A stretch of 5,614 nucleotides of DNA from positions 1-5,614 of the forward strand of contig CAMFTQ010000053.1 of NCBI GenBank assembly GCA_945988865.1. The letters are read 5' to 3'. Positions 1 to 5,150 of this stretch are shown piece by piece. Both the position numbers and the translations under genes were made by a program. Every line of letters begins with the position of its first letter. Position 1 is the stretch's first letter. Below the pieces are notes generated by a model. It was not told where the DNA came from. It did no database searches and saw only the letters and a list, made by a program, of their open reading frames with translations. This stretch comes from an uncultured Anaeromassilibacillus sp. (GTDB taxonomy: Bacteria; Bacillota; Clostridia; Oscillospirales; Acutalibacteraceae).

Positions 1-2192
1 ATAAACTTAACTGCGTAGCCTGAAACTCTGATAGTAAAGTTTGCGTACTCTTCCTTTTCGGGATGCTCCATAGCGTCAATAAGCTTTTCTGTGCCGAACA
101 CATTGACGTTGAGGTGATGTGCACCCTTGTCAAAGTAACCGTCCATAATCTGAACAAGGTTGTCTATACGCTCGTTTTCGCTGTGACCTAAAGCATCGGG
201 GCTTATGGTCTGTGTGTTTGAAATGCCGTCAAGTGCGTATTCATAAGGGAGCTTTGCAACAGAGTTAAGAGAAGCTAAAAGTCCGTTATTCTCTGCGCCG
301 TAGCTTGGGTTTGCACCGGGAGCGAGCGGTTCGCCCTGCTTTCTTCCGTCAGGCAGTGAGCCTGTCGCCTTGCCGTAAACTACGTTTGATGTGATTGTAA
401 GAATTGATGTTGTCGGCTCTGAGTGACGGTATGTGTGGTGCTTTTTGATTTTTGTCAAAAATTCCTTTAAAACCCACACTGCAATCTCGTCTGCTCTGTC
501 ATCGTCGTTGCCGTAGCGTGGGAAATCGCCTGTTGTTTCGTAGTCAACTACAATGCCGTTTTCGTCACGTATTGTTTTAACCTTAGCGTATTTGATAGCG
601 CAAAGCGAGTCAACAACGTGAGAGAAGCCTGCAATACCTGTTGCAAAGGTACGGCGAACATCTGTATCAATAAGCGCCATTTCTGCCGCCTCGTAGTAGT
701 ACTTGTCGTGCATATACTGAATGAGGTTAAGAGTGTTTACATATATGTCTGCAAGCCACTCCATCATATCGTTAAATCTTTTCATAACCTCATCATAATC
801 AAGGTATTCGGAGGTTATCGGTCTGTACTCGGGGCCTACCTGAATCTTTGTCTTTTCATCAACACCGCCATTGATAGCGTAAAGCAGACACTTTGCAAGG
901 TTTGCTCTTGCGCCGAAGAACTGCATTTCTTTACCTGTCTGTGTTGCAGAAACACAGCAGCAGATTGAATAATCGTCACCCCATACAGGACGCATAACGT
1001 CATCGTTTTCGTACTGAACAGAGCTTGTGCGGATTGAAATATCGGCTGCGTATTTTTTGAACGATTCGGGAAGTCTTGAGGAATAAAGAACTGTGAGGTT
1101 CGGCTCCGGTGACGGTCCCATATTTTCAAGAGTGTGCAGGAAACGGAAGTCTGATTTTGTAACCATTGAACGCCCGTCAATGCCAAGACCTGCCATTTCA
1201 AGTGTAGCCCATACAGGGTCGCCCGAGAAAAGCTCGTTGTATGACGGAATTCTTGCAAATTTCACCATTCTGAATTTCATTACAAGGTGGTCGATAAGCT
1301 CCTGTGCCTCTTTTTCTGTAATGATACCCTCGTCTAAATCTCTTTGAATATAAATGTCGAGGAAGGTTGAAATTCTGCCAACGCTCATAGCGGCGCCGTT
1401 CTGAGTTTTGATAGCCGCTAAGTAACCGAAGTAGAGCCACTGAACAGCCTCTTTTGCGTTTTGGGCAGGCTTTGAAATATCAAAGCCGTAAATAGCCGCC
1501 ATTTTTTTCATACCCTCTAACGCTTTGCACTGGTCGGCAAGCTCTTCTCTGAGCCTGATAATATCCTCTGACATTGAGCCTGAACCGCAAACGTCAAGGT
1601 CGATTTTCTTTTTCTCAAGCAGGTAGTCAATGCCGTATAATGCAACTCTGCGGTAGTCGCCGACAATTCTGCCTCTGCCGTATGTATCGGGCAGACCTGT
1701 TATAATCTTGTTGTGGCGAGCCTTTTTCATCTCAGGAGTATATACGTCAAAAACGCCCTGATTATGCGTTTTGTGATATTTTGTGAAAATCTTATGCAAT
1801 CTTTCGCTTGGTGTATAGCCGTAGGTTTTGCAAGCGTCCTCTGCCATTTTGATACCGCCGAACGGCATAAATGCACGTTTTAAAGGCTTGTCCGTCTGTA
1901 AGCCGACAACCTGCTCAAGATTTTTTAATTTGTAATCAATATATCCGGGGCCGTGTGAGGTGAGTGTAGAAACAACGTCTGTATCCATATCAAGAACGCC
2001 ACCCTTTGCACGTTCCTCTTTCTGAAGCTCTGAAAGTCTGCCCCAAAGCTTTTCTGTTGCCTCTGTAGGTGCTTCAAGAAAGCTCTCGTCACCTTCATAC
2101 GGCGTATAGTTATTCTGAATAAAATCTCTTACATTTATTTCGCTTTTCCACTGCTCGCCATTAAAGCCGTGCCATTGGTCAAAATTCGTCAT
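1..2192 (-). CDS. pflB: Formate C-acetyltransferase (pyruvate formate-lyase), 3' end cut by window edge
   Basis: This glycyl-radical enzyme converts pyruvate and CoA to acetyl-CoA and formate in the cytoplasm, a central step of anaerobic fermentation. The ATG at 2192 has AGGAGG six bases upstream, and 730 codons are open to the left edge. Family signatures are clear: an N-terminal FNGEQW segment, the active-site stretch ICCCVSA with cysteines 411-413, [23 protein letters not shown], and near the edge RVSGYAV, where Gly725 is the radical site. By alignment with the E. coli enzyme (Cys418/Cys419, Gly734, 760 residues), Cys412 and Cys413 are the catalytic pair and about 20 C-terminal residues are missing from the window. 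Cys411 is an extra cysteine where E. coli has alanine. The start, cysteines and glycine share one frame, so I see no frameshift. The activating radical-SAM enzyme PflA often follows pflB but would lie outside. The gene is divergent from the unknown gene at 2469. Confidence 0.97.
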   Translation of the reverse strand, partial: MTNFDQWHGFNGEQWKSEINVRDFIQNNYTPYEGDESFLEAPTEATEKLWGRLSELQKEERAKGGVLDMDTDVVSTLTSHGPGYIDYKLKNLEQVVGLQTDKPLKRAFMPFGGIKMAEDACKTYGYTPSERLHKIFTKYHKTHNQGVFDVYTPEMKKARHNKIITGLPDTYGRGRIVGDYRRVALYGIDYLLEKKKIDLDVCGSGSMSEDIIRLREELADQCKALEGMKKMAAIYGFDISKPAQNAKEAVQWLYFGYLAAIKTQNGAAMSVGRISTFLDIYIQRDLDEGIITEKEAQELIDHLVMKFRMVKFARIPSYNELFSGDPVWATLEMAGLGIDGRSMVTKSDFRFLHTLENMGPSPEPNLTVLYSSRLPESFKKYAADISIRTSSVQYENDDVMRPVWGDDYSICCCVSATQTGKEMQFFGARANLAKCLLYAINGGVDEKTKIQVGPEYRPITSEYLDYDEVMKRFNDMMEWLADIYVNTLNLIQYMHDKYYYEAAEMALIDTDVRRTFATGIAGFSHVVDSLCAIKYAKVKTIRDENGIVVDYETTGDFPRYGNDDDRADEIAVWVLKEFLTKIKKHHTYRHSEPTTSILTITSNVVYGKATGSLPDGRKQGEPLAPGANPSYGAENNGLLASLNSVAKLPYEYALDGISNTQTISPDALGHSENERIDNLVQIMDGYFDKGAHHLNVNVFGTEKLIDAMEHPEKEEYANFTIRVSGYAVKF

Positions 2193-2198
2193 AATATA

Positions 2199-2204
2199 CC
2201 TCCT
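2199..2204 (-). promoter_or_regulatory. Ribosome binding site of pflB
   Basis: On the minus strand AGGAGG lies six bases before the ATG at 2192. It is a perfect Shine-Dalgarno match and fixes the pflB start. It fits the high expression expected of a main fermentation enzyme. Confidence 0.9.
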
Positions 2205-2250
2205 GGTAATAACATATTATCTGAAAAATCAAACTTGTTACCTTACACTA

Positions 2251-2279
2251 AGTTTAACATTTTACGACTTATTTTACAA
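2251..2279 (-). promoter_or_regulatory. Candidate promoter of pflB
   Basis: Read on the minus strand, TTGTAA (2279-2274) and TAAACT (2256-2251) are separated by 17 bases, with a TGT extension directly before the -10 box (2259-2257), giving an extended -10 element. Each hexamer matches the sigma-A consensus at four of six positions. The predicted start near 2244 leaves a leader of about 50 bases. An imperfect operator-like pair of arms, TGTTA and TAACA (2259-2255 and 2240-2236), brackets the -10 box and the start. I saw no better promoter between here and the ATG, but this is a prediction from consensus only. Confidence 0.45.
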
Positions 2280-2334
2280 GACGTATAATCTACTAAAATT
2301 TTGGTAAATAAGAAGAACTTAATATGCACAATTC

Positions 2335-2351
2335 ATATATGACGCATATAT
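2335..2351. repeat. 17-bp palindrome between the two divergent promoters
   Basis: ATATATG (2335-2341) and CATATAT (2345-2351) are perfect inverted arms of seven bases around the spacer ACG. The site lies roughly midway between the pflB -35 box (2274-2279) and the -35 box of the plus-strand gene (2398-2403), about 55 and 46 bases away. It is a plausible binding site for a dimeric regulator serving either gene. The arms are simple alternating AT, so chance occurrence in this AT-rich gap is possible. No regulator can be named. Confidence 0.35.
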
Positions 2352-2397
2352 AAAATTTATATAACCTTTAGACTTATTATTTTTTGCATTTGATGAT

Positions 2398-2425
2398 TTG
2401 ACATTCACGTTTTTTGTGATAAAAT
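2398..2425 (+). promoter_or_regulatory. Promoter of the unknown plus-strand gene
   Basis: A perfect -35 box TTGACA (2398-2403) is followed after 16 bases by TAAAAT (2420-2425), with TG at 2417-2418 giving an extended -10 element. Transcription should start near 2432. This excludes the in-frame TTG at 2430 as a start codon and leaves a leader of about 37 bases before the ATG at 2469. Short inverted arms TCAC (2405-2408) and GTGA (2416-2419) lie inside the spacer and could be a small operator. Confidence 0.7.
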
Positions 2426-2456
2426 AAATTTGAATTTTTTTACAATTTTTCAGATC

Positions 2457-2461
2457 AGAGG
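2457..2461 (+). promoter_or_regulatory. Ribosome binding site deciding the start at 2469
   Basis: AGAGG ends seven bases before the ATG at 2469. The alternative in-frame ATG at 2502 has no purine-rich site at suitable distance, and the in-frame TTG at 2430 falls at or before the predicted transcription start. The start at 2469 is therefore preferred. Confidence 0.65.
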
Positions 2462-2468
2462 TTATGTT

Positions 2469-3149
2469 ATGATAAACTTCACCATAAAAAACGGCGATTT
2501 TATGAATAAGTTTTTTGACAGCTTAAAGAAAAATATAAGAAAGAGCTATGAATTTACAACAAAATTTATTATAAACCCACAGCTCAACGACTATAACGAC
2601 GGAGAAGTTTTATCTTTGGTTGTCCTGAATAAATCAATTTTTCAGAATATGACAGCTTTTTACAATTTGGTTGAATGTAAGATGTTTTTTTCAGCACTTA
2701 GCTGTCTTGAAAATGCTGTTAATAATGTAAGACTTTTTAAGGTGCTTGTATCTGACAGGCAGAATCTGCACGACTATATACAAAATGATGATTTTAATCT
2801 TGAAGAGCACGAAGATGTTATGCTCAAAAAGGCAATTAACGAAAAAAAAGCGAGCGAATTTTCTGCAAAGGATTTTCAGACGGAGCTTTCAAAATGGAAT
2901 AAGTTTTACAATATGAATGCAACAGTACCGACACAGATTATTGACTCAAACATTTACCTTGGTATGAGCTGCGGTGAGGATTTAAGCGAATCAATGCAGG
3001 ACGCTCTCAGGATTTTTATTGTCGGCTGCTATCAGACCTTGCTTTATCACAGGTCAATGTTCTTTAACGGAGGACTTGACGAGGAGCTTGAAAAGCTTGA
3101 TGATGAAATATTTAAGCTGTTTATGGAGTATATAGGATATTTCGGATAA
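2469..3149 (+). CDS. Protein of unknown function, 226 residues
   Basis: I do not recognise this family. The start at 2469 is chosen from AGAGG seven bases upstream and from the promoter at 2398-2425. The protein has no signal peptide and no convincing membrane segment, so it is probably cytoplasmic. It looks mainly alpha-helical. It has a basic N-terminal stretch (NKFFDSLKKNIRKS, residues 13-26) and a long helical region (about 48-100) containing FFSALSCLENAVNNVR. The middle is charged and acidic (about 107-145), and the acidic tail has DEELEKLDDE at 204-213. There are four cysteines (70, 79, 168, 187), not spaced as a metal site. The composition is visibly more AT-rich than pflB, with many AAA, TTT and ATA codons, which may indicate different ancestry. 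It is transcribed alone, divergent from pflB and convergent with cpsCD, so context gives no function. A HEPN-like helical fold is only a guess; I saw no RNase motif. Confidence 0.8.
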   Translation: MINFTIKNGDFMNKFFDSLKKNIRKSYEFTTKFIINPQLNDYNDGEVLSLVVLNKSIFQNMTAFYNLVECKMFFSALSCLENAVNNVRLFKVLVSDRQNLHDYIQNDDFNLEEHEDVMLKKAINEKKASEFSAKDFQTELSKWNKFYNMNATVPTQIIDSNIYLGMSCGEDLSESMQDALRIFIVGCYQTLLYHRSMFFNGGLDEELEKLDDEIFKLFMEYIGYFG

Positions 3150-3247
3150 TGCCCTATGCTCTTCAATAAGATAAGAACAGCAAAATATTTAAAAATCAAG
3201 GTTCTATTGTAAATGTTGGGGTTTCTATTTATTTTGGTGATACAAAA

Positions 3248-3398
3248 AGCCTCCCCTGTGCAAGGGGAGGTGGCACGAAGTGACGGAGGGGTTGTGAGTA
3301 ATGAGAAAGACCTAACTTACGCACAAAGCCAAAGTAAAGGTGCAAGACAATCCCCTCAGTCGGCTAAAGCCGACAGCTCCCCTTGCTAAGGGGAGCCT
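3248..3398. repeat. MITE-like palindromic repeat element with two diverged inverted arms
   Basis: The left arm (3248-3295) and the right arm (3347-3398, reverse-complemented) align along most of their length: AGCCTCCCCT against AGGCTCCCCT at the outer ends, CAAGGGGAG in both, and GGAGGGGTTGT against TGAGGGGATTGT at the inner ends. Each arm folds on its own. The left has CCTCCCCT/AGGGGAGG (3250-3257 with 3263-3270). The right has GTCGGCT/AGCCGAC (3359-3365 with 3368-3374) and GCTCCCCTT/AAGGGGAGC (3376-3384 with 3388-3396). The centre (about 3296-3346) is unrelated, non-coding filler. The GC-rich arms contrast with the AT-rich flanks. I recall similar CTCCCC...GGGGAGGTGGCACG repeats in many gut Clostridia genomes, but cannot check copy number. 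No transposase and no clear target-site duplication are visible, so a non-autonomous element is an inference. Confidence 0.7.
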
Positions 3399-3434
3399 AC
3401 GTATAACCACAACTTTTGAAAAAGAACCAAAATC

Positions 3435-3475
3435 AAAAACTCGAAATTCGGTCAGCCTGAATTTCGAGTTTTTTT
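3435..3475. terminator. Bidirectional Rho-independent terminator between convergent genes
   Basis: AAAAACTCGAAATTC (3435-3449) pairs perfectly with GAATTTCGAGTTTTT (3459-3473), a 15-bp stem with a nine-base loop. On the plus strand it ends in a run of T through 3475; on the minus strand the A-run gives TTTTTGATTTT. It can therefore stop transcripts of the unknown gene from the left, after passing the repeat element, and act as a backup for cpsCD from the right. Confidence 0.85.
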
Positions 3476-3481
3476 GTAACC

Positions 3482-3518
3482 TAAAACTACCCTATAAAGT
3501 CATTCTTTACAGGGTAGT
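3482..3518 (-). terminator. Rho-independent terminator of cpsCD
   Basis: On the minus strand ACTACCCT (3518-3511) pairs with AGGGTAGT (3493-3486). The stem continues through one mismatch and five more pairs (3509-3505 with 3495-3499) around a five-base loop, and is followed by TTTTAG. It starts 18 bases after the cpsD stop codon, the expected place for the operon end. The short T-run makes it weaker than the stem at 3435-3475, with which it is stacked. Confidence 0.7.
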
Positions 3519-3535
3519 CAAATAAAACCTTTAAA

Positions 3536-4261
3536 TCAATAATAACGGTCGTAGGTGTAGTAGCTTTTTGAAAATCCGCCACGTTTCGGCGAACAGCCTA
3601 CCTTTACTAAACCGAGAACATGAGATTTTGCTATTTTGATATTGCGGATTGTACGCTGAATACTGCCGTGTGTTGTCACTCTCTCACGAACTACAACAAC
3701 ATATCCTGCAACGTAATCCTTTAACAACATAGCGTCGGCTACAATTCCGATAGGCGGTGTGTCAAAAATAATGTAGTCATACTCATCCTGCCATTCCTTG
3801 ACAAGGTCAGCCATAACTGTCGAGCATAAAAGCTCTGACGGGTTCGGCGGAATGGAGCCTGAGGTTACAACGTCAAGACAGGGCAGTACATCACGATGAA
3901 CAGCCTCCTGAAAAGACGCCATTCTTGACAAAATCTGTGAAAAGCCTACCTCGTTGTTCACCTTTAACAGGTTGTGCAGATTGGGACGTCTGAGGTCGCA
4001 GTCAACAAGCAGAACCTTTTTCTCTGCCTTTGCAAATGAAATTGCAAGGTTAGACGTTACGGTGCTTTTGCCTACGCCCTTTTCCCAAGAAGTAATGGCC
4101 ACAAATTTGTTGTTCTTTGCCGCAAGTGAAAACATCAGGTTTGTTCTTGCTATTTTATATCCTTCAATAATTGCAAATTTGCCGTTATCGGACGCAGCAA
4201 CTACATTTTGTGAAAAAGTAACATTATCATTTGTCTTTTGGGCATTATCTTTGTTATGCAT
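3536..4261 (-). CDS. cpsD: CpsD/Wze-type bacterial tyrosine kinase (polysaccharide biosynthesis)
   Basis: This is the cytoplasmic half of a split Gram-positive BY-kinase. It autophosphorylates on a C-terminal tyrosine cluster and, with its membrane partner CpsC, controls polysaccharide chain assembly or export. With the start at 4261 it has 241 residues, close to the usual 225-250. Visible motifs are an oligomerisation motif EGYKIAR (E33, K36, R39; family pattern ExxRxxR, here with Lys first), Walker A GVGKST (62-67), Walker A' LLVDCDLRRP (Asp87, Asp89), Walker B IIFDTPP (Asp167) and the tail SYYTYDRYY with five tyrosines (234, 235, 237, 240, 241). Walker A is usually GEGKS in this family. 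The ATG at 4267 overlaps the cpsC stop as ATGA, but AGGAGG lies only three bases before it and nine before the ATG at 4261, so I prefer 4261. It is the second gene of the operon, and no cognate phosphatase gene is seen. Confidence 0.93.
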   Translation of the reverse strand: MHNKDNAQKTNDNVTFSQNVVAASDNGKFAIIEGYKIARTNLMFSLAAKNNKFVAITSWEKGVGKSTVTSNLAISFAKAEKKVLLVDCDLRRPNLHNLLKVNNEVGFSQILSRMASFQEAVHRDVLPCLDVVTSGSIPPNPSELLCSTVMADLVKEWQDEYDYIIFDTPPIGIVADAMLLKDYVAGYVVVVRERVTTHGSIQRTIRNIKIAKSHVLGLVKVGCSPKRGGFSKSYYTYDRYY

Positions 4262-4263
4262 AA

Positions 4264-4974
4264 TCATCTGCCTCCTCTGCCGCTTTTACCTTTTTTTGTT
4301 ACTGTGTCAAAATCAAGTATTTCAGCCAAAACATTGACCTTATATCTTTCGTAAAGATCGTCGTCGGGCTTGATTGTTGAATCCATAAACTCACGTATAA
4401 CAGCAATTACAGCACCTATAATAAGTCCGATCAAAAGACCGATAAAGGTAGTTTTTAAAACAGCATTCTTGTTTGTCGGAACAGCCACCGAAGCTGAGGA
4501 TTTGATGTCTGCTTTGCCGGCGCCGTTAAAGGTAGTTTTAAAGATTTCCGAGGATTTATGAAGAACATCGTCAGTCAGTGCCTGAAGCGTTTCTTTGTTG
4601 CTTGAAACAACAGATACTCTTAAAAACTGAGATTCATTTACCTGCTCAATACTAAGCGACGCACCATTTAGAGTTTCCTGCATTCCCGTATCAATGCTGA
4701 AAAGCAGTACGCAGTTTTTGGCAAGATCAGCCGAAGCCTGAATATCAGAAACATAGATTTTTGTGTCGCCCTCTTTGGCGGTATTAGCTGATGAAATGTA
4801 GTTGTCAGTATTCTGGATCTGGATTATTCCTGATGAAACGTAAGTCGGAACTACAAAAAAGTAAGCGTAAGAAAAAAATATTGCAGCAGAAACAATCGTT
4901 GTAAGGACAATAAGCTTTATATGTCGCAAAATCATCTTGAGAATTTCGCCGAGATTCAGTGTATCCTGTTCCAT
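4264..4974 (-). CDS. cpsC: CpsC/Wzz-type chain-length determinant and BY-kinase membrane adaptor
   Basis: This membrane protein should anchor and activate the CpsD kinase and influence polysaccharide chain length. With the start at 4974 it has 236 residues, typical of Gram-positive CpsC. The N-terminus carries NLGEILKMILRH, typical of the Wzz domain. It is followed by membrane segment 1 (about 20-42), an extracellular domain (about 43-170), and membrane segment 2 (about 171-195, rich in Ile, Leu and Gly). A cytoplasmic tail of about 40 residues ends in a basic KKGKSGRGGR. The tail has TIKPDDDLYERY and then LAEILDF, where many relatives have an Ile-Pro. The proline-rich stretch before segment 2 is reduced to one proline (166). 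An upstream in-frame ATG at 5010 lacks a ribosome binding site, whereas AAGGAG lies eight bases before 4974. The stop overlaps the first possible ATG of cpsD, so the two are translationally coupled. Confidence 0.9.
   Translation of the reverse strand: MEQDTLNLGEILKMILRHIKLIVLTTIVSAAIFFSYAYFFVVPTYVSSGIIQIQNTDNYISSANTAKEGDTKIYVSDIQASADLAKNCVLLFSIDTGMQETLNGASLSIEQVNESQFLRVSVVSSNKETLQALTDDVLHKSSEIFKTTFNGAGKADIKSSASVAVPTNKNAVLKTTFIGLLIGLIIGAVIAVIREFMDSTIKPDDDLYERYKVNVLAEILDFDTVTKKGKSGRGGR
4271..4276 (-). promoter_or_regulatory. Ribosome binding site of cpsD inside the cpsC coding end
   Basis: AGGAGG on the minus strand is read in cpsC as part of the codons for its Gly/Arg-rich tail. It lies nine bases before the ATG at 4261 and three before the ATG at 4267. 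The longer spacing is more usual for this site, which favours 4261 as the cpsD start. Confidence 0.7.
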
Positions 4975-4982
4975 TTCTACCT

Positions 4983-4988
4983 CTCCTT
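4983..4988 (-). promoter_or_regulatory. Ribosome binding site deciding the cpsC start at 4974
   Basis: AAGGAG on the minus strand lies eight bases before the ATG at 4974. The in-frame ATG at 5010, twelve codons upstream, is preceded only by AT-rich sequence with no Shine-Dalgarno match. Confidence 0.8.
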
Positions 4989-5062
4989 TATAATTATTAA
5001 ACAGTACCATAATATCTTTTATATTATATACGTTTCATATACAATTATAATTGCAAAACAGA

Positions 5063-5092
5063 AATATAAGTATAAAATGCAGAATTTGTCAA
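5063..5092 (-). promoter_or_regulatory. Promoter of the cpsCD operon
   Basis: On the minus strand a perfect -35 box TTGACA (5092-5087) is followed after 18 bases by TATATT (5068-5063), five of six matches to the -10 consensus. Transcription would start near 5056, leaving an AT-rich leader of about 80 bases before 4974. A second TATAAT at 5028-5023 has no good -35 partner. The -35 box abuts the terminator of the upstream gene. Confidence 0.6.
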
Positions 5093-5130
5093 AATAACGG
5101 CTTGACTGCGTTTTATACACAATCAAGCCG
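5091..5130 (-). terminator. Rho-independent terminator of the decarboxylase beta-subunit gene
   Basis: On the minus strand CGGCTTGA (5130-5123) pairs with TCAAGCCG (5105-5098). The stem extends through a wobble pair and TGTGT/ACGCA to about 14 pairs with a five-base loop, and is followed by TTATTTT (5097-5091). It starts about 20 bases after the stop codon at 5151-5153, so it ends that transcription unit and separates it from cpsCD. Confidence 0.8.
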
Positions 5131-5150
5131 AATAATTGTATGATTTTTTA

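Larger units (their letters stand above)
3150..3535. other. Intergenic region between convergent genes, no credible gene
   Basis: This 386-base stretch separates the plus-strand unknown gene from the minus-strand cpsD. From 3150 to about 3247 it is AT-rich without a recognisable signal; in particular I see no strong terminator just after the unknown gene. It then holds the two-armed repeat element (3248-3398) and two stem-loop terminators (3435-3475 and 3482-3518). A 61-codon open frame at 3340-3525 is built from repeat and terminator sequence and is not a gene. Confidence 0.8.

Noticed and set aside
618..968. 116-codon plus-strand open frame
   Set aside because: It lies entirely antisense to the well-conserved pflB frame, covers its active-site codons, and has no ribosome binding site or recognisable product.
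836..1440. Minus- and plus-strand open frames of 80-140 codons (836-1258, 1093-1347, 1198-1440)
   Set aside because: All are shadows of pflB in other frames. The pflB protein motifs are continuous through this region, so none of these is a gene.
2430..2468. TTG start at 2430 giving a 239-residue form of the unknown protein
   Set aside because: It coincides with the predicted transcription start and has no ribosome binding site. The ATG at 2469 has both a leader and AGAGG at good spacing.
3248..3398. CRISPR array
   Set aside because: There are only two repeat units, in inverted rather than direct orientation, with no regular spacers and no cas gene nearby.
3248..3398. Structured regulatory RNA or riboswitch
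   Set aside because: The hairpins are arms of an inverted repeat downstream of a gene, not in a leader. I see no known riboswitch core and no dedicated promoter in front of it.
3340..3525. 61-codon plus-strand open frame
   Set aside because: It is made of the right arm of the repeat, the terminator stem at 3435-3475 and most of the second stem. Its composition reflects these structures rather than a protein.
3954..4561. Plus-strand open frames opposite cpsD and cpsC (3954-4337 and 4370-4561)
   Set aside because: Both are antisense to clearly recognisable CpsD and CpsC sequence and have no supporting signals.
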